Of a stretch of 64,000 nt of DNA, positions 19,453 through 33,106 are shown in pieces (position 1 is the first letter of the stretch; each line of letters begins with the position of its first letter). The translations under genes and the position numbers were made by a program. The notes under the pieces are model-generated. The model did no database searches. It saw only the letters and a program-made list of their open reading frames with translations, and was not told where the DNA came from. This DNA comes from Nansenia antarctica (taxonomy: Eukaryota > Chordata > Actinopteri > Argentiniformes > Microstomatidae). The DNA is taken from positions 20,052,972 through 20,116,971 of the forward strand of contig OZ022352.1 in assembly GCA_963989245.1 (NCBI GenBank), read 5' to 3'.

Positions 19453-20736
19453 TTTTCCCTTTTGAAAATATATTTTTTGAAAATCCCGCCTCAAAATATT
19501 TATTTTTTTTTTTTTTTTTTTCTTCTGTGTCAGTGTGTGTCAGTGTGTCAGTTATGTGTCAGTGCGTCTACCGGCCCGAGTCTCTATGGGGGAATGCAAT
19601 GACCGTTTTGGACACCAAACACACCAAAGAACATCTACTCTTCGAGGCGAATCCAGTCAGACCATTATCAGACCTGCTGGACGTGTCTGTGCGCGTGTGT
19701 GACTGGATGTCTACATTCAATGTGTCTCACCGTGTGACTGGATGTGTGTGTGTATATATATGTGGATGTGTATGAGTGTGGATGTGTGTGTATGAGTATG
19801 TGTGGATGTGTGTATGAGTATGTGTGTGGATGTGTGAGTATGTGTATATGTGTGTGGATGTGTGTGTATGAGTATGTGTGTGGATGTGTGTGTATGAGTA
19901 TGTGGATATGAGTATGTGTGGATGTGTGTGTATGAGTATGTGTATATGTATGTTAATGAGCTGTATGTTAATGAGCTGTATGTTAATGAGCTGTATGTTA
20001 ATTAGCTGTGTGTGTCTCTGTGTGTGTATACGTGTGTCTGTGTGTGTATGTTAATGAGCTGTATGTTAATGAGCTGTATGTTAATGAGCTTCATGTTAAT
20101 GAGATTCATGCTAATGAGCTGTATGTTAATTAGCTGTGTGTGTCTCTGTGTGTGTATACGTGTGTCTGTGTGTGTATGTTAATGAGCTGTATGTTAATGA
20201 GCTGTATGTTAATGAGCTTCATGTTAATGAGATTCATGCTAATGAGCTGTATGTTAATGAGCTGTATGTTAATTAGCTGTGTGTGTCTCTATGTGTGTAT
20301 ACGTGTGTCTGTGTGTGTATGTTAATGAGCTGTATGTGAATGAGATTCATGCTAATGAGCTGTATGTTAATGAGCTGTATGTTAATTAGCTGTATGTTAA
20401 TTAGCTGTATGTTAATTAGCTGTGTGTGTGTATACGTGTGTCTGTGTGTGTGTATGTTAATGAGCTGTATGTGAATGAGCTTCATGTTAATGAGCTTCAT
20501 GCTAATGAGCTGTATGTTAATGAGCTGTATGTTAATTAGCTGTGTGTGTCTCTGTGTGTGTATACGTGTGTGTTATGTTAATGAGCTGTATGTTAATGAG
20601 CTTCATGCTAATGAGCTGTATGTTAATGAGCTGTATGTTAATTAGCTGTATGTTAATTAGCTGTATGTTAATTAGCTGTGTGTGTCTCTGTGTGTGTATA
20701 CGTGTGTCTGTGTGTGTATGTTAATGAGCTGTATGT
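19324..20736. repeat. Low-complexity, GT-rich and 15-bp repeats, U2 first block
   Basis: As 2287-3689 except that the (GA)n run is 10 bp longer, the only length change against U1 for many kilobases. Confidence 0.85.
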
Positions 20737-22991
20737 TAAATCAAATCAAAGTGGGAGGAGCTTAAATCAAAGTGGGAGGAGCTTAAGTCAAAGTGGGCGG
20801 AGCTTAAATCAAAGTGGGAGGAGCTTAAGTCAAAGTGGGAGGAGCTTAAATCAAAGTGGGAGGAGCTTAAGTCAAAGTGGGCAGAGCTTAAATCAAAGTG
20901 TGAGGAGCTTAAGTCAAAGTGGGCGGAGCTTAAGCCAAAGTGGGCGGAGCTTAAGTCAAAGTGGGCGGAGCTTAAATCAAAGTGGGAGGAGCTTAAGTCA
21001 AAGTGGGCGGAGCTTAAATCAAAGTGGGAGGAGCTTGTGTAAAAGTGGGAGGAGCTTAAGTCAAAGTGGGAGGAGCTTAAATCAAAGTGGGCGGAGCTTA
21101 AATCAAAGTGTGATGAGCTTAGGTCAAAGTGGGCGGAGCTTAAATCAAAGTGGGAGGAGCTTGTGTGTAAGTGGGCGGAGCTTAAGTCAAAGTGGGCGGA
21201 GCTTAAATCAAAGTGGGAGGAGCTTAAGTCAAAGTGGGCGGAGCTTAAATCAAAGTGGGAGGAGCTTGTGTAAAAGTGGGCGGAGCTTAAATCAAAGTGG
21301 GAGGAGCTTAAATCAAAGTGGGCGGAGCTTAAATCAAAGTGTGATGAGCTTAAGTCAAAGTGGGCGGAGCTTAAATCAAAGTGGGATGAGCTTAAGTCAA
21401 AGTGGGCGGAGCTTAAATCAAAGTGGGAGGAGCTTGTGTAAAAGTGGGAGGAGCTTAAGTCAAAGTGGGCGGAGCTTAAATCAAAGTGGGCGGAGCTTAA
21501 ATCAAAGTGTGATGAGCTTAGGTCAAAGTGGGCGGAGCTTAAATCAAAGTGGGAGGAGCTTGTGTGTAAGTGGGCGGAGCTTAAGTCAAAGTGGGCGGAG
21601 CTTAAATCAAAGTGGGAGGAGCTTAAATCAAAGTGGGAGGAGCTTGTGTATAAGTGGGAGGAGCTTAAATCAAAGTGGGAGGAGCTTAAATCAAAGTGGG
21701 CGGAGCTTAAGTCAAAGTGGGCGGAGCTTAAATCAAAGTGGGAGGAGCTTAAGTCAAAGTGGGTGGAGCTTAAGTCAAAGTGGGCGGAGCTTAAATCAAA
21801 GTGGGAGGAGCTTAAGTCAAAGTGGGCGGAGCTTAAATCAAAGTGGGAGGAGCTTGTGTAAAAGTGGGAGGAGCTTAAGTCAAAGTGGGAGGAGCTTAAA
21901 TCAAAGTGGGCGGAGCTTAAATCAAAGTGTGATGAGCTTAGGTCAAAGTGGGCGGAGCTTAAATCAAAGTGGGAGGAGCTTGTGTGTAAGTGGGCGGAGC
22001 TTAAGTCAAAGTGGGCGGAGCTTAAATCAAAGTGGGAGGAGCTTAAATCAAAGTGGGAGGAGCTTGTGTATAAGTGGGAGGAGCTTAAATCAAAGTGGGA
22101 GGAGCTTAAATCAAAGTGGGCGGAGCTTAAGTCAAAGTGGGCGGAGCTTAAATCAAAGTGGGAGGAGCTTAAGTCAAAGTGGGCGGAGCTTAAGTCAAAG
22201 TGGGCGGAGCTTAAATCAAAGTGGGAGGAGCTTAAGTCAAAGTGGGCGGAGCTTAAATCAAAGTGGGAGGAGCTTAAATCAAAGTGGGAGGAGCTTAAGT
22301 CAAAGTGGGCGGAGCTTAAATCAAAGTGGGAGGAGCTTAAATCAAAGTGGGAGGAGCTTAAGTCAAAGTGGGAGGAGCTTAAATCAAAGTGGGAGGAGCT
22401 TAAGTCAAAGTGGGCGGAGCTTAAATCAAAGTGGGAGGAGCTTAAATCAAAGTGGGAGGAGCTTAAGTCAAAGTGGGCGGAGCTTAAATCAAAGTGGGAG
22501 GAGCTTAAATCAAAGTGGGAGGAGCTTAAGTCAAAGTGGGAGGAGCTTAAATCAAAGTGGGAGGAGCTTAAGTCAAAGTGGGCGGAGCTTAAATCAAAGT
22601 GGGCGGAGCTTAAGTCAAAGTGGGAGGAGCTTAAGTCAAAGTGGGCGGAGCTTAAATCAAAGTGGGAGGAGCTTGTGTAAAAGTGGGTGGAGCTTAAATC
22701 AAAGTGGGAGGAGCTTAAATCAAAGTGGGAGAAGCTTAAGTCAAAGTGGGCGGAGCTTAAATCAAAGTGGGAGGAGCTTAAGTCAAAGTGGGCAGAGCTT
22801 AAATCAAAGTGGGCGGAGCTTGTGTCTAAGTGGGAGTGGCTTAATTGATTAATTCAAATTGTGGGCGGAGCTTGTGTCAAAAGTGGGCGGAGCTTGTGTC
22901 AAAGTGGGCGGAGCTTAAGTGGGAGTGGGAGTGGCTTAGACATTTAGTGGGCGGAGCTTGTGTCAAAGTGGGAGTGGCTTAATTGATTAAT
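20737..22991 (+). repeat. 21-bp minisatellite array A, U2 first block
   Basis: Same unit order and length as 3690-5944, including the 420-bp higher-order period. Confidence 0.95.
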
Positions 22992-23488
22992 TCCAATTTT
23001 CTTTCATTTGCCAACAAACGACCTACCTAGACTGTACGCAGTTGCACAGACAGTATTGCTTTAGGATGAAAAACAGAAATCGGTGCCAGAAAGTCCCAGT
23101 CACCCAAAAATCGGCACGATGAAGCGTCACAGGGGTCCGGTCGCGTGCCCCGAGTTTCGAGGCGCTAGCTCAAACGGTCGCTCCGTGGCACCCCCTTTAA
23201 TTACGGATTTCGCACTTACGTCAAAGCTCCCCGTTTGGGCCACGAATGGCCGATCAAGCCGAAACTCTGGGTAAACACTTGTCTCACCAAGATGTTCGAC
23301 ATATGTGAAAACCAGACCTCTAGCTCACAGCTAGGAGGGGAGTTATGAATTCTGGCCACAGGGGGCGCCGCAACCGAGTCGGGGCTCGGATATGTGTTCG
23401 GCGGGCCCGAGCCGATTCGGAAAATATCTGAACCGTGTCTGTGGCACTTACGGTTGCTGAGCTAAAGTCCTTTAACCTAGCCCGGAGG
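22992..23488. repeat. 0.5-kb spacer, U2 first block
   Basis: Same as 5945-6441, with GTGGCACCCCC as in U1 where the three other copies read GTGGCGCCCCC. Confidence 0.5.
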
Positions 23489-25237
23489 GAGCTTGTGTAA
23501 AAGTGGGCGGAGCTTAAGTCAAAGTGGGCGGAGCTTGTGTAAAAGTGGGCGGAGCTTGCGAAAAAGTGGGCGGAGCTTGTGTAAAAGTGGGCGGAGCTTA
23601 AGGCAAAGTGGGCGGAGCGTGTGTAAAAGTGGGCGGAGCTTATGTAAAAGTGGGCGGAGCTTGTGTAAAAGTGGGCGGAGCTTGTGTAAAAGTGGGCGGA
23701 GCTTGTGTAAAAGTGGGCGGAGCTTAAATCAAAGTGGGAGGAGCTTAAATCAAAGTGGGTGGAGCTTAAGTCAAAGTGGGCGGAGCTTAAGTCAAAGTGG
23801 GAGGAGCTTAAGTCAAAGTGGGAGGAGCTTAAGTCAAAGTGGGCGGAGCTTAAGTCAAAGTGGGAGGAGCTTAAGTCTAAGTGGGAGGAGCTTAAGTCAA
23901 AGTGGGTGGAGCTTAAGTCAAAGTGGGAGGAGCTTAAATCAAAGTGGGAGGAGCTTAAGTCAAAGTGGGTGGAGCTTAAGTCAAAGTGGGAGGAGCTTAA
24001 GCCAAAGTGGGAGGAGCTTAAGTCAAAGTGGGCGGAGCTTAAGTCAAAGTGGGAGGAGCTTAAGTCTAAGTGGGCGGAGCTTAAATCAAAGTGGGAGGAG
24101 CTTAAGTCAAAGTGGGAGGAGCTTAAATCAAAGTGGGAGGAGCTTAAGTCTAAGTGGGAGGAGCTTAAGTCAAAGTGGGCGGAGCTTAAGTCAAAGTGGG
24201 AGGAGCTTAAGTCAAAGTGGGAGGAGCTTAAGTCAAAGTGGGAGGAGCTTAAGTCAAAGTGGGAGGAGCTTAAGCCAAAGTGGGAGGAGCTTAAGTCAAA
24301 GTGGGCGGAGCTTAAGTCAAAGTGGGAGGAGCTTAAGTCTAAGTGGGAGGAGCTTAAGTCAAAGTGGGCGGAGCTTAAGTCAAAGTGGGAGGAGCTTAAG
24401 TCAAAGTGGGCGGAGCTTAAATCAAAGTGGGAGGAGCTTAAATCAACGTGGGAGGAGCTTAAATCAAAGTGGGAGGAGCTTAAGTCAAAGTGGGCGGAGC
24501 TTAAATCAAAGTGGGAGGAGCTTAAATCAAAGTGGGAGGAGCTTAAGTCAAAGTGGGCGGAGCTTAAGTCAAAGTGGGAGGAGCTTACGTCAAAGTGGGA
24601 GGAGCTTAAATCAAAGTGGGAGGAGCTTAAATCAAAGTGGGAGGAGCTTAAATCAAAGCGGGAGGAGCTTAAGTCAAAGTGGGCGGAGCTTAAGTCAAAG
24701 TGGGAGGAGCTTAAGTCAAAGTGGGAGGAGCTTAAATCAAAGTGGGAGGAGCTTAAGTCAAAGTGGGCGGAGCTTAAGTCAAAGTGGGCGGAGCTTAAGT
24801 CAAAGTGGGCGGAGCTTAAATCAAAGTGGGAGGAGCTTAAATCAAAGCGGGAGGAGCTTAAGTCAAAGTGGGCGGAGCTTAAGTCAAAGTGGGAGGAGCT
24901 TACGTCAAAGTGGGAGGAGCTTAAATCAAAGTGGGAGGAGCTTAAATCAAAGTGGGAGGAGCTTAAATCAAAGCGGGAGGAGCTTAAGTCAAAGTGGGCG
25001 GAGCTTAAGTCAAAGTGGGAGGAGCTTAAGTCAAAGTGGGAGGAGCTTAAATCAAAGTGGGAGGAGCTTAAGTCAAAGTGGGCGGAGCTTAAGTCAAAGT
25101 GGGCGGAGCTTAAGTCAAAGTGGGCGGAGCTTAAATCAAAGTGGGAGGAGCTTAAATCAAAGCGGGAGGAGCTTAAGTCAAAGTGGGCGGAGCTTAAGTC
25201 AAAGTGGGAGGAGCTTAAGTCAAAGTGGGCGGAGCTT
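23489..25237 (+). repeat. 21-bp minisatellite array B, U2 first block
   Basis: Same unit order and length as 6442-8190. Confidence 0.95.
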
Positions 25238-25485
25238 GTGCGCGTGCGCGTGCGTGTGTGCGCGCGTACGTTCGTGTGCGCGTGCGTGTGTGTGTGCGCG
25301 CGTGTGTGTGTGGTTGTTGTGCCCACTTTGACTTAAGCTCCTCCCACTTTGACTTAAGCTCCGCCCACTTTGACTTAAGCTCCTCCCGCTTTGACTTAAG
25401 CTCCGCCCACTTTGACTTAAGCTCCGCCCACTTTGACACAAGCTCCGCCCACTTTGACTTAAGATCCGCCCACTTTGACTTAAGC
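25238..25485. repeat. Inverted-repeat cap, U2 first block
   Basis: Short TG/CG segment (25238-25319) in the U1 orientation followed by about eight inverted 21-bp units. Confidence 0.9.
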
Positions 25486-26199
25486 GTGCGCGCGTGCGTG
25501 TGCGCGCGTGCGTGTGTGCGCGCGTGTGCGCGTACGTGCGTGTGTACGCACGCGCGTGCGCGTGTGTGTGCGCGTGCGTGCGCGTACGTGCGCGCGTGTG
25601 TGTGCGCGCACGTGCGCTCGCGGGTGTGTGCGCGCGCGTGTGTGTGCGCGCGCGTGTGTGTGTGTGTGCGCGAGTGTGTGCGTGTGTGCGCGTGTGTGTG
25701 CGTGCGCGTGTGTGTGCGCGCACGTGCGCGTGTGTGTGCGCACGTGCGCGCGCGTGTGTGTGTACGTGTGCGTGCGCGTGTGTGCGCGCACGTGCGCGCG
25801 TGTGTGCGCATGTGTGTGTGCGTGCGTGTGTGTGCGCGCGTGTGTGTGTGCGCGCGTGTGTGCGTACGTGTGTGTGCGTGTGCGCGCGTGTGTGCGCGCG
25901 CGTGTGTGTGCGCGCGTGTGTGTGTGCGTGCGTGTGTGTGCGCGCGTGTGTGTGTGCGCGCGTGTGTGCGTGCGTGTGTGTGCGTGTGCGCGCGTGTGTG
26001 TGTGCGTGTGTGTGCGCGCGCGTGTGTGCGCGCGCGCGTGCGCGTACGCGCGCGTGTGTGCATGCGTGTGCGCGCGTGCGTGTGTGTGCGCGTGTGCGCG
26101 TACGTGCGTGTGTGTACGTACGCGCGTGCGCGTGTGTGTGCGCGTGCGTGCGTACGTGTGTGTGCGTGTGCGCGCGTGTGTGTGTGCGTGTGTGTGCGC

Positions 26200-26230
<31 letters not shown>

Positions 26231-27715
26231 TGCGCGCGTGTGTGCGCGCGTGTGTGTGTGTGCGCGCGTGCGTGCATGCGTGTGTGTGCGTGTGCGCGCG
26301 TGCGTGTGTGTGTGCGTGTGCGCGTACGTGCGTGTGTGTGTACGCACGCGCGTGCGCGTGTGTGTGCGCGTGCGTGCGCGTACGTGCGCGCGTGTGTGTG
26401 CGCGCACGTGCGCTCGCGGGTGTGTGCGCGCGCGTGTGTGTGCGCGCGCGTGTGTGTGTGTGCGCGAGTGTGTGTGTGCGTGCGCGTGCGTGTGCGCGCA
26501 CGTGCGCGTGTGTGTGCGCACGTGCGCGCGCGTGTGTGTGTACGTGTGCGTGCGCGTGTGTGCGCGCACGTGCGCGCGTGTGTGCGCGTGTGTGTGTGCG
26601 TGCGTGTGTGTGTGCGCGCGTGTGTGTGTGTGCGCGCGTGTGTGCGCGCGTGTGTGTGTGTGCGCGCGCGTGCGCGTACGCGCGCGTGTGTGCATGCGTG
26701 TGTGTGCGTGTGCGCGCGTGCGTGCGCGTGTGTGCGCGTGTGTGCGCGCACGTTCGCGCGTGTGTGCGTGCGTGTGTGTGCGTGTTCGCGCGTGCGTGCG
26801 CGTGCGTGTGTATATGTGTGTGCGCGTGTGTGTGTGCGTGCGTGTGTGTGCGCGCGTGTGTGTGTGCGCGCGTGTGTGCGTACGTGTGTGTGCGTGTGCG
26901 CGCGTGTGTGTGTGCGTGCGTGTGTGTGCGCGCGCGTGTGTGTGCGCGCGTGTGTGCGTGTGCGCGCGTGCGTGTGTGCGCGTGTGCGCGTACGTGCGCG
27001 TGTGTGTACGTACGCGCGTGCGCGTGTGTGCGCGCGCGTGCGTGCGCGTGCGTGCGTGCGTGTGTGTGCGCGCACGTGCGCTCGCGGGTGTGTGCGCGCG
27101 CGTGTGTGTGCGCGCGCGCGAGTGTGCGCGCGTGCGCGCGTGCGCGCGTGTGTGTGCGCGCACGTGCGCGTGTGTGTGCGCACGTGCGCGCGCGTGTGTG
27201 TGTGTACGTGTGCGTGCGCGTGTGTGCGCGCACGTGCGCGCGTGTGTGCGCGTGTGTGTGTGCGTGCGTGTGTGTGCGCGCGTGTGTGTGCGCGCGTGTG
27301 TGCGTACGTGTGTGTGCGTGTGCGCGCGTGTGTGCGCGCGTGTGTGTGTGCGCGCGTGTGTGCGTACGTGTGTGTGCGTGTGCGCGCGTGTGTGTGTGTG
27401 CGCGCGTGTGTGCGCGCGTGTGTGTGCGTGCGCGTGTGTGCGCGCACGTGCGCGCGTGTGTGCGCGTGTGTGTGTGCGTGCGTGTGTGTGCGCGCGTGTG
27501 TGTGCGCGCGTGTGTGCGTACGTGTGTGTGCGTGTGCGCGCGTGTGTGCGCGCGTGTGTGTGTGCGCGCGTGTGTGCGTACGTGTGTGTGCGTGTGCGCG
27601 CGTGTGTGCGCGCGTGTGTGTGTGTGCGTGCGTGTGTGTGCGCGCGTGTGTGTGTGCGCGCGTGTGTGCGTACGTGTGTGCGTGTGCGCGCGTGTGTGTG
27701 TGCGTGTGTGTGCGC

Positions 27716-27746
<31 letters not shown>

Positions 27747-27875
27747 TGCGCGCGTGTGTGCGCGCGTGTGTGTGTGTGCGCGCGCGTGTGTGTGTGCGTG
27801 CGTGTGTGTGCGCGCGTGTGTGTGTGCGCGCGTGTGTGCGTACGTGTGTGTGCGTGTGCGCGCGTGTGTGTGCGA

Positions 27876-27906
<31 letters not shown>

Positions 27907-27937
27907 TGCGCGCGTGTGTGCGCGCGTGTGTGTGTGT
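25486..27937. repeat. 2.45-kb alternating TG/CG tract, U2 first block
   Basis: Same length as 8439-10890 with no net insertion or deletion, which is remarkable for such DNA. Confidence 0.95.
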
Positions 27938-28287
27938 CCTTTTACTGTCACAACAGCTCACACATCTGGCTGCTGTGTTTGTACACTGTTGTACCTCACC
28001 CAGCAGATATGGCAGTGTTATGACATTGGTCCAGTTTTTAATGTGGACTCTCAGTGCACAGCTCAGGGGAGGCTGTGGCGCAGGAGTGTCTAGAAAAGCA
28101 CTATACAAGTCTAATGTGTTATTATAATTATAAGAACGAGCAGCGTTTATTAAACCAACGATCTTTGCTACAGTGGGAATACAGTATGTCTTATCTACAT
28201 GTTGTGATATGAAGCTAGAGCCCCTCTAGGTCTTAACGTGGACTCTCCGTGCACAATTCATGATCTCTCTTCTGTCTTTCACTCCAG
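27938..28287. other. Rearranged upstream segment of D2, U2
   Basis: Same fusion as 10891-11240, with the GAG join at 28084-28086. Confidence 0.85.
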
Positions 28288-29175
28288 TAAACGTGGCGTT
28301 TGGAAGAGTGGCTGTTCAGTCATCAACGGCTTTTAGCGCTCCTGCTCTCAGGGCCGTTGATGGGAACACAGACCCACACTTCCACAGAGGATCCTCCTGC
28401 ACTCACACTCGGTCTGAGGCCAACCCCTGGTGGAGAGTGGACCTGCTGGATGTGTACAGAGTCAGTGCTGTGTCCATCACCAATAGAGGAGACTGCTGTG
28501 CTGAGAGGCTTGAAGGGGCTGAGATTCGTATTGGTAACTCACTGGAGAACAACGGCAACGACAATCCCAGGTGATGCATGCGGCATTTCCCTACCGAGTG
28601 CAGAAGACTTCACACTTTCATTTAATTCAACTATTTGAATACATTGTTTGGTCTTATCCATGGCAGTGTATTGTTCATGGATTTGTACATTGTTGAACTG
28701 ACATATTGATCTTTCTCCTCTGTCTCTCTCAGATGCACTGTCATCTCCCCCATCCCAGCAGAACACACACAGACCTTCCCGTGTAACAACATGGAGGGTC
28801 GCTTTGTCAGTGTGATCATCCCTGACAAGACAGGATACCTTACTCTGTGTGAAGTGGAAGTATTTGGCAGTCTTGCAGGTAACATGAACTTGTTGAGCCA
28901 GATACAGTGCCCTCCATAAGTTTATGGAAAGAGGACAGATTGTTGTCTTTTAGTGCCATACTCCAAAAGTTTAGATTTGAAATGAAGCCATTACTAAAGT
29001 AAAGGTTCTCAGCGTTGTTTCAATGTTTTATATTTTCACCATATAGATATATGTCCACCCTAGTACAACAAACATAAACTCATTAAACCAGATGCTTGAA
29101 CATGGCAACCTGAAGTACCCCTAAATATATTGTGTTAAATGTGTCCCTTTTTTGTTATTTATTGCAGAGAGTTAG
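28288..29175 (+). CDS. F-type lectin domain D2 with terminal exon, U2
   Basis: Exons 28288-28570, 28733-28878 and a terminal exon from 29168 with the stop at 29173-29175. The encoded protein is identical to the U1 D2, including His39, Arg66 and Arg73. It would pair with D1 at 17649 across about 10 kb of repeats. Confidence 0.85.
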
Positions 29176-29881
29176 AGAAGAAAGATGAGTTGACGAAGAA
29201 GAGGGATGACGTCTACTTGCAATTGTGTCCCTTTCATTAAAATGTGTTGAACTTAAGATGCTTTTGAGTGCTTCCTTGTAAATGGATTATATATTCAAGG
29301 CACCAACTGGGACTTCAGATAATGCTGTTCAATAATCATTTCAATTCCTGATATTTATATTTGTCTAATAAAACAATTGCATAATGACTTCAGTTCTGCT
29401 GTCTTACCTTATCAAACTTAAAATATACAGTTATTCTATGTCTTTCTTTGCATACAATGTCTGTTAAACTATTGTTGACAACATCTGTCGACAATAAAGT
29501 TCAGTACATGTTGTCAACAGGCATTATTGATGGCAATGCATCTGTCAAAGGTCCAATGACTTAAAAGATAATAAGACTGCCATCATAGTCTACTGAACTG
29601 CATCTTGTCTCTTTCTCTTAAAAGAAAGTAAAATGGTAAACAAGAGAATCTGATACTATTCAACAAGTTATAGGTGTTATTCATTCTGTTTGAGGGATCC
29701 ACAGCGTCAGTCCCTTCATCTTGCTGATCGCTGATAAAGGATCTCCTTTACTTTATTTTACCTCTTAGTACAAGTGCTAAAGTTTTGAGCCTCAGACAAG
29801 TCATGATATACATAACATTAGAAATGATCACATGCACTTTTCTTTACTGCAGGTCATTTTATATGTTGTCGCTCTGGTGTT
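29176..29881 (+). other. 3' UTR and downstream AT-rich DNA, U2
   Basis: Copy of 12129-12834; no extra exon is supported. Confidence 0.6.
29367..29372 (+). terminator. Candidate poly(A) signal AATAAA, U2
   Basis: Counterpart of 12320. Alternatives are ATTAAA at 29236 and AATAAA at 29493. Confidence 0.4.
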
Positions 29882-29989
29882 GTGCCGTGTGGGAGGATGG
29901 GAAGTGTGGTTCAAGCCAGGTCTAAACCCAAACCCCACATTAAGGTTGTGCTGAAGCTGGGAATGAACAACAAAGACCTGGGGGCTATT

Positions 29990-30182
29990 CCACGTACCGT
30001 GATTAAATCTGATCCCGGTTTAAATCAGATCCTGGTGCTAATTTCAGCTTGTGTTCCGTTCCATCAATGTGGCTCAAATAATTTGCTGCTTGGTTGCTAT
30101 GCAACCAATCCTTCTGAACAAACCTGGTAGCGAGCAGGTTTACAGGCTGGTTTAGGTAATACGTGCGTCAAAAATGTCTCGC
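29990..30182. mobile_element. Possible MITE-like fragment, U2
   Basis: Counterpart of 12943-13135, with the same unclear ends. Confidence 0.25.
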
Positions 30183-30233
30183 AGGCGGAAACGACATCCC
30201 GAACGACGGTTCCGTCAAGTGTCTTTTTCCCGT

Positions 30234-30403
30234 GGCCTGGGGTGGTCCAGTGGTCTAGCACCGCGGTCTACAGTGCACACATATGCCCATGTCGGCATGG
30301 GTTCGAATCCAGCCCATGCCCTGCTGACATGCCCTCTCTCCCTTCTTCTCCTCACTTTCCTGTTTGTCTTCACTATATCTGTCTAATACAATGAAAAATA
30401 GGA
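30234..30403 (+). repeat. Second tRNA-derived SINE family, U2
   Basis: Counterpart of 13187-13356. Confidence 0.6.
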
Positions 30404-31146
30404 GTGGGACTGCCTCACTCAGGGACATTTTTATTTTATTTTTTTCCCCACTTTTTACGAGATAGATAATTTGATATTTTGAAAGTGTGATCGATGGTTT
30501 ATTGTGTGATAACTTGATATTTAGAAAGTGTGAGATAAATAAAAAAGGTATGTCTATCAACTTGCATTGCCAATATCACAGTGGTGTGTTTGGCGCAGGG
30601 GTTATCTTATCCACGCCCCCACATTTGGGGCTAGAGTCGGGTCTATGTTTAATATAACAGATATAAAGAGCTTACCTTTATCAATAATGTTCATCGATAT
30701 CGCAAACGATTAATTTGATTCCATTCTAAACGACCATATCGTTTTTTTCCTTGCCCAGTAAATACAGTGCGAGTCAGAAGCCCTTGTTTACAGCCACGTC
30801 ACATAGCAAAACCGAGCATGCTTGGTTTCAACCCCCGAATTTCCATATCATTGGTCCTCGAAAGTCATTTTTCCCACCTCTGCTCGATTCTATTGGCTCT
30901 GACGCTTCAAATGAGTGGTCAATCATGAAATTTGACCAATGGGTTTGGGAGAAAATCCAGTGGTTAAACGACGCGTCACGAAGCTGGTGTGAAAAGGAGG
31001 CAGTTGCGCAATAGGAGCGCGCAGGGGAGCCCTGCTGGACGGAAACAGTCTAAACAGTTGGATTTGGATGCAATTTATACCAATAGTGATATGTCAATGA
31101 AATATAATACATTTTACAGTCTTGATACATGGGAAAGTCTGATACA
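30404..31146. other. Non-coding DNA downstream of the second SINE, U2
   Basis: Counterpart of 13357-14099; the same 87-codon frame without a recognised domain. Confidence 0.4.
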
Positions 31147-31535
31147 CTGATATTTAAGTTCATTAGATCTACACGGTCATTTGAAGCCTAACCCCAGCCC
31201 TCTACGACCCCGGGAAGTCATGTTAAACTGAAGTTAAAACACAACGAGATTGCTAAGCTAACACCGCTAATACGGAAGTCCCTCACACAGACAGAGAGAG
31301 AGACGTGCAGCCACCTAGTATCGAGGCCCGCGTGGAGCCGTGTTCCATCATTTCTTGTCAATTTCAATAAAGACAGACACACACAGACACACGGAGACAA
31401 CGACAATGACGACAGGTCATTCTAGAGGAAGAGAGGAATCGGATAATAGGATTCTATTCTCTGACAACCAATGTCCGCGATTCCACACTGGCCAGTATAT
31501 GTCGAGATTTTTTTTTTTTATATGTTTGTATGACT
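31147..31535. other. Pre-tRNA-like segment, U2 second copy
   Basis: Counterpart of 14100-14488. No gene is seen. Confidence 0.6.
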
Positions 31536-31609
31536 GGCTCGTTAGCTCAGTGTGTAAGTCTGCCGCAAGGTAGACTTTGTAGTCCTGGGTTCGAATCCCA
31601 GGCGGGCAG
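31536..31609 (+). repeat. tRNA-like element, U2 second copy
   Basis: Same as 14489-14562. Confidence 0.5.
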
Positions 31610-33106
31610 GTCAATTTGCACTTTTCAATGTGAAGGACAAACAGGAAGAAAAAAAAAAAAGGCATGCGCAGCGGCAAATAATTCCTGGGCTCAGTCCAGA
31701 GAGAGAGAGAGAGAGGAATTTTCCCTTTTGAAAATATATTTTTTGAAAATCCCGCCTGAAAATATTTTTTTTTTTTTTTTTCTTTTTCTTCTGTGTCAGT
31801 GTGTGTCAGTGTGTCAGTTATGTGTCAGTGCGTCTACCGGCCCGAGTCTCTATGGGGGAATGCAATGACCGTTTTGGACACCAAACACACCAAAGAACAT
31901 CTACTCTTCGAGGCGAATCCAGTCAGACCATTATCAGACCTGCTGGACGTGTCTGTGCGCGTGTGTGACTGGATGTCTACATTCAATGTGTCTCACCGTG
32001 TGACTGGATGTGTGTGTGTATATATATGTGGATGTGTATGAGTGTGGATGTGTGTGTATGAGTATGTGTGGATGTGTGTATGAGTATGTGTGTGGATGTG
32101 TGAGTATGTGTGGATGTGTGTATGAGTATGTGTGTGGATGTGTGAGTATGTGTATATGTGTGTGGATGTGTGTGTATGAGTATGTGTGTGGATGTGTGTG
32201 TATGAGTATGTGGATATGAGTATGTGTGGATGTGTGTGTATGAGTATGTGTATATGTATGTGTATGCTTATGTATGTTAATGAGCTGTATGTTAATGAGC
32301 TGTATGTTAATTAGCTGTGTGTGTGTCTCTGTGTGTGTATACGTGTGTCTGTGTGTGTATGTTAATGAGCTGTATGTTAATGAGCTGTATGTTAATGAGA
32401 TTCATGCTAATGAGCTGTATGTTAATTAGCTGTGTGTGTCTCTGTGTGTGTATACGTGTGTCTGTGTGTGTATGTTAATGAGCTGTATGTTAATGAGCTG
32501 TATGTTAATGAGCTTCATGTTAATGAGATTCATGCTAATGAGCTGTATGTTAATGAGCTGTATGTTAATTAGCTGTGTGTGTCTCTATGTGTGTATACGT
32601 GTGTCTGTGTGTGTATGTTAATGAGCTGTATGTGAATGAGATTCATGCTAATGAGCTGTATGTTAATGAGCTGTATGTTAATTAGCTGTATGTTAATTAG
32701 CTGTATGTTAATTAGCTGTGTGTGTGTATACGTGTGTCTGTGTGTGTATGTTAATGAGCTGTATGTTAATGAGCTGTATGTGAATGAGCTTCATGTTAAT
32801 GAGCTTCATGCTAATGAGCTGTATGTTAATGAGCTGTATGTTAATTAGCTGTGTGTGTCTCTGTGTGTGTATACGTGTGTGTGTTATGTTAATGAGCTTC
32901 ATGCTAATGAGCTTCATGCTAATGAGCTGTATGTTAATTACCTTCATGTTAATGAGCTGTATGTTAATGAGCTTCATGCTAATGAGCTGTATGTTAATGA
33001 GCTGTATGTTAATTAGCTGTATGTTAATTAGCTGTATGTTAATTAGCTGTGTGTGTCTCTGTGTGTGTATACGTGTGTCTGTGTGTGTATGTTAATGAGC
33101 TGTATG
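31610..33106. repeat. Low-complexity, GT-rich and 15-bp repeats, U2 second block
   Basis: Matches 14563-16060 with a net one-base difference in a T run. Confidence 0.85.
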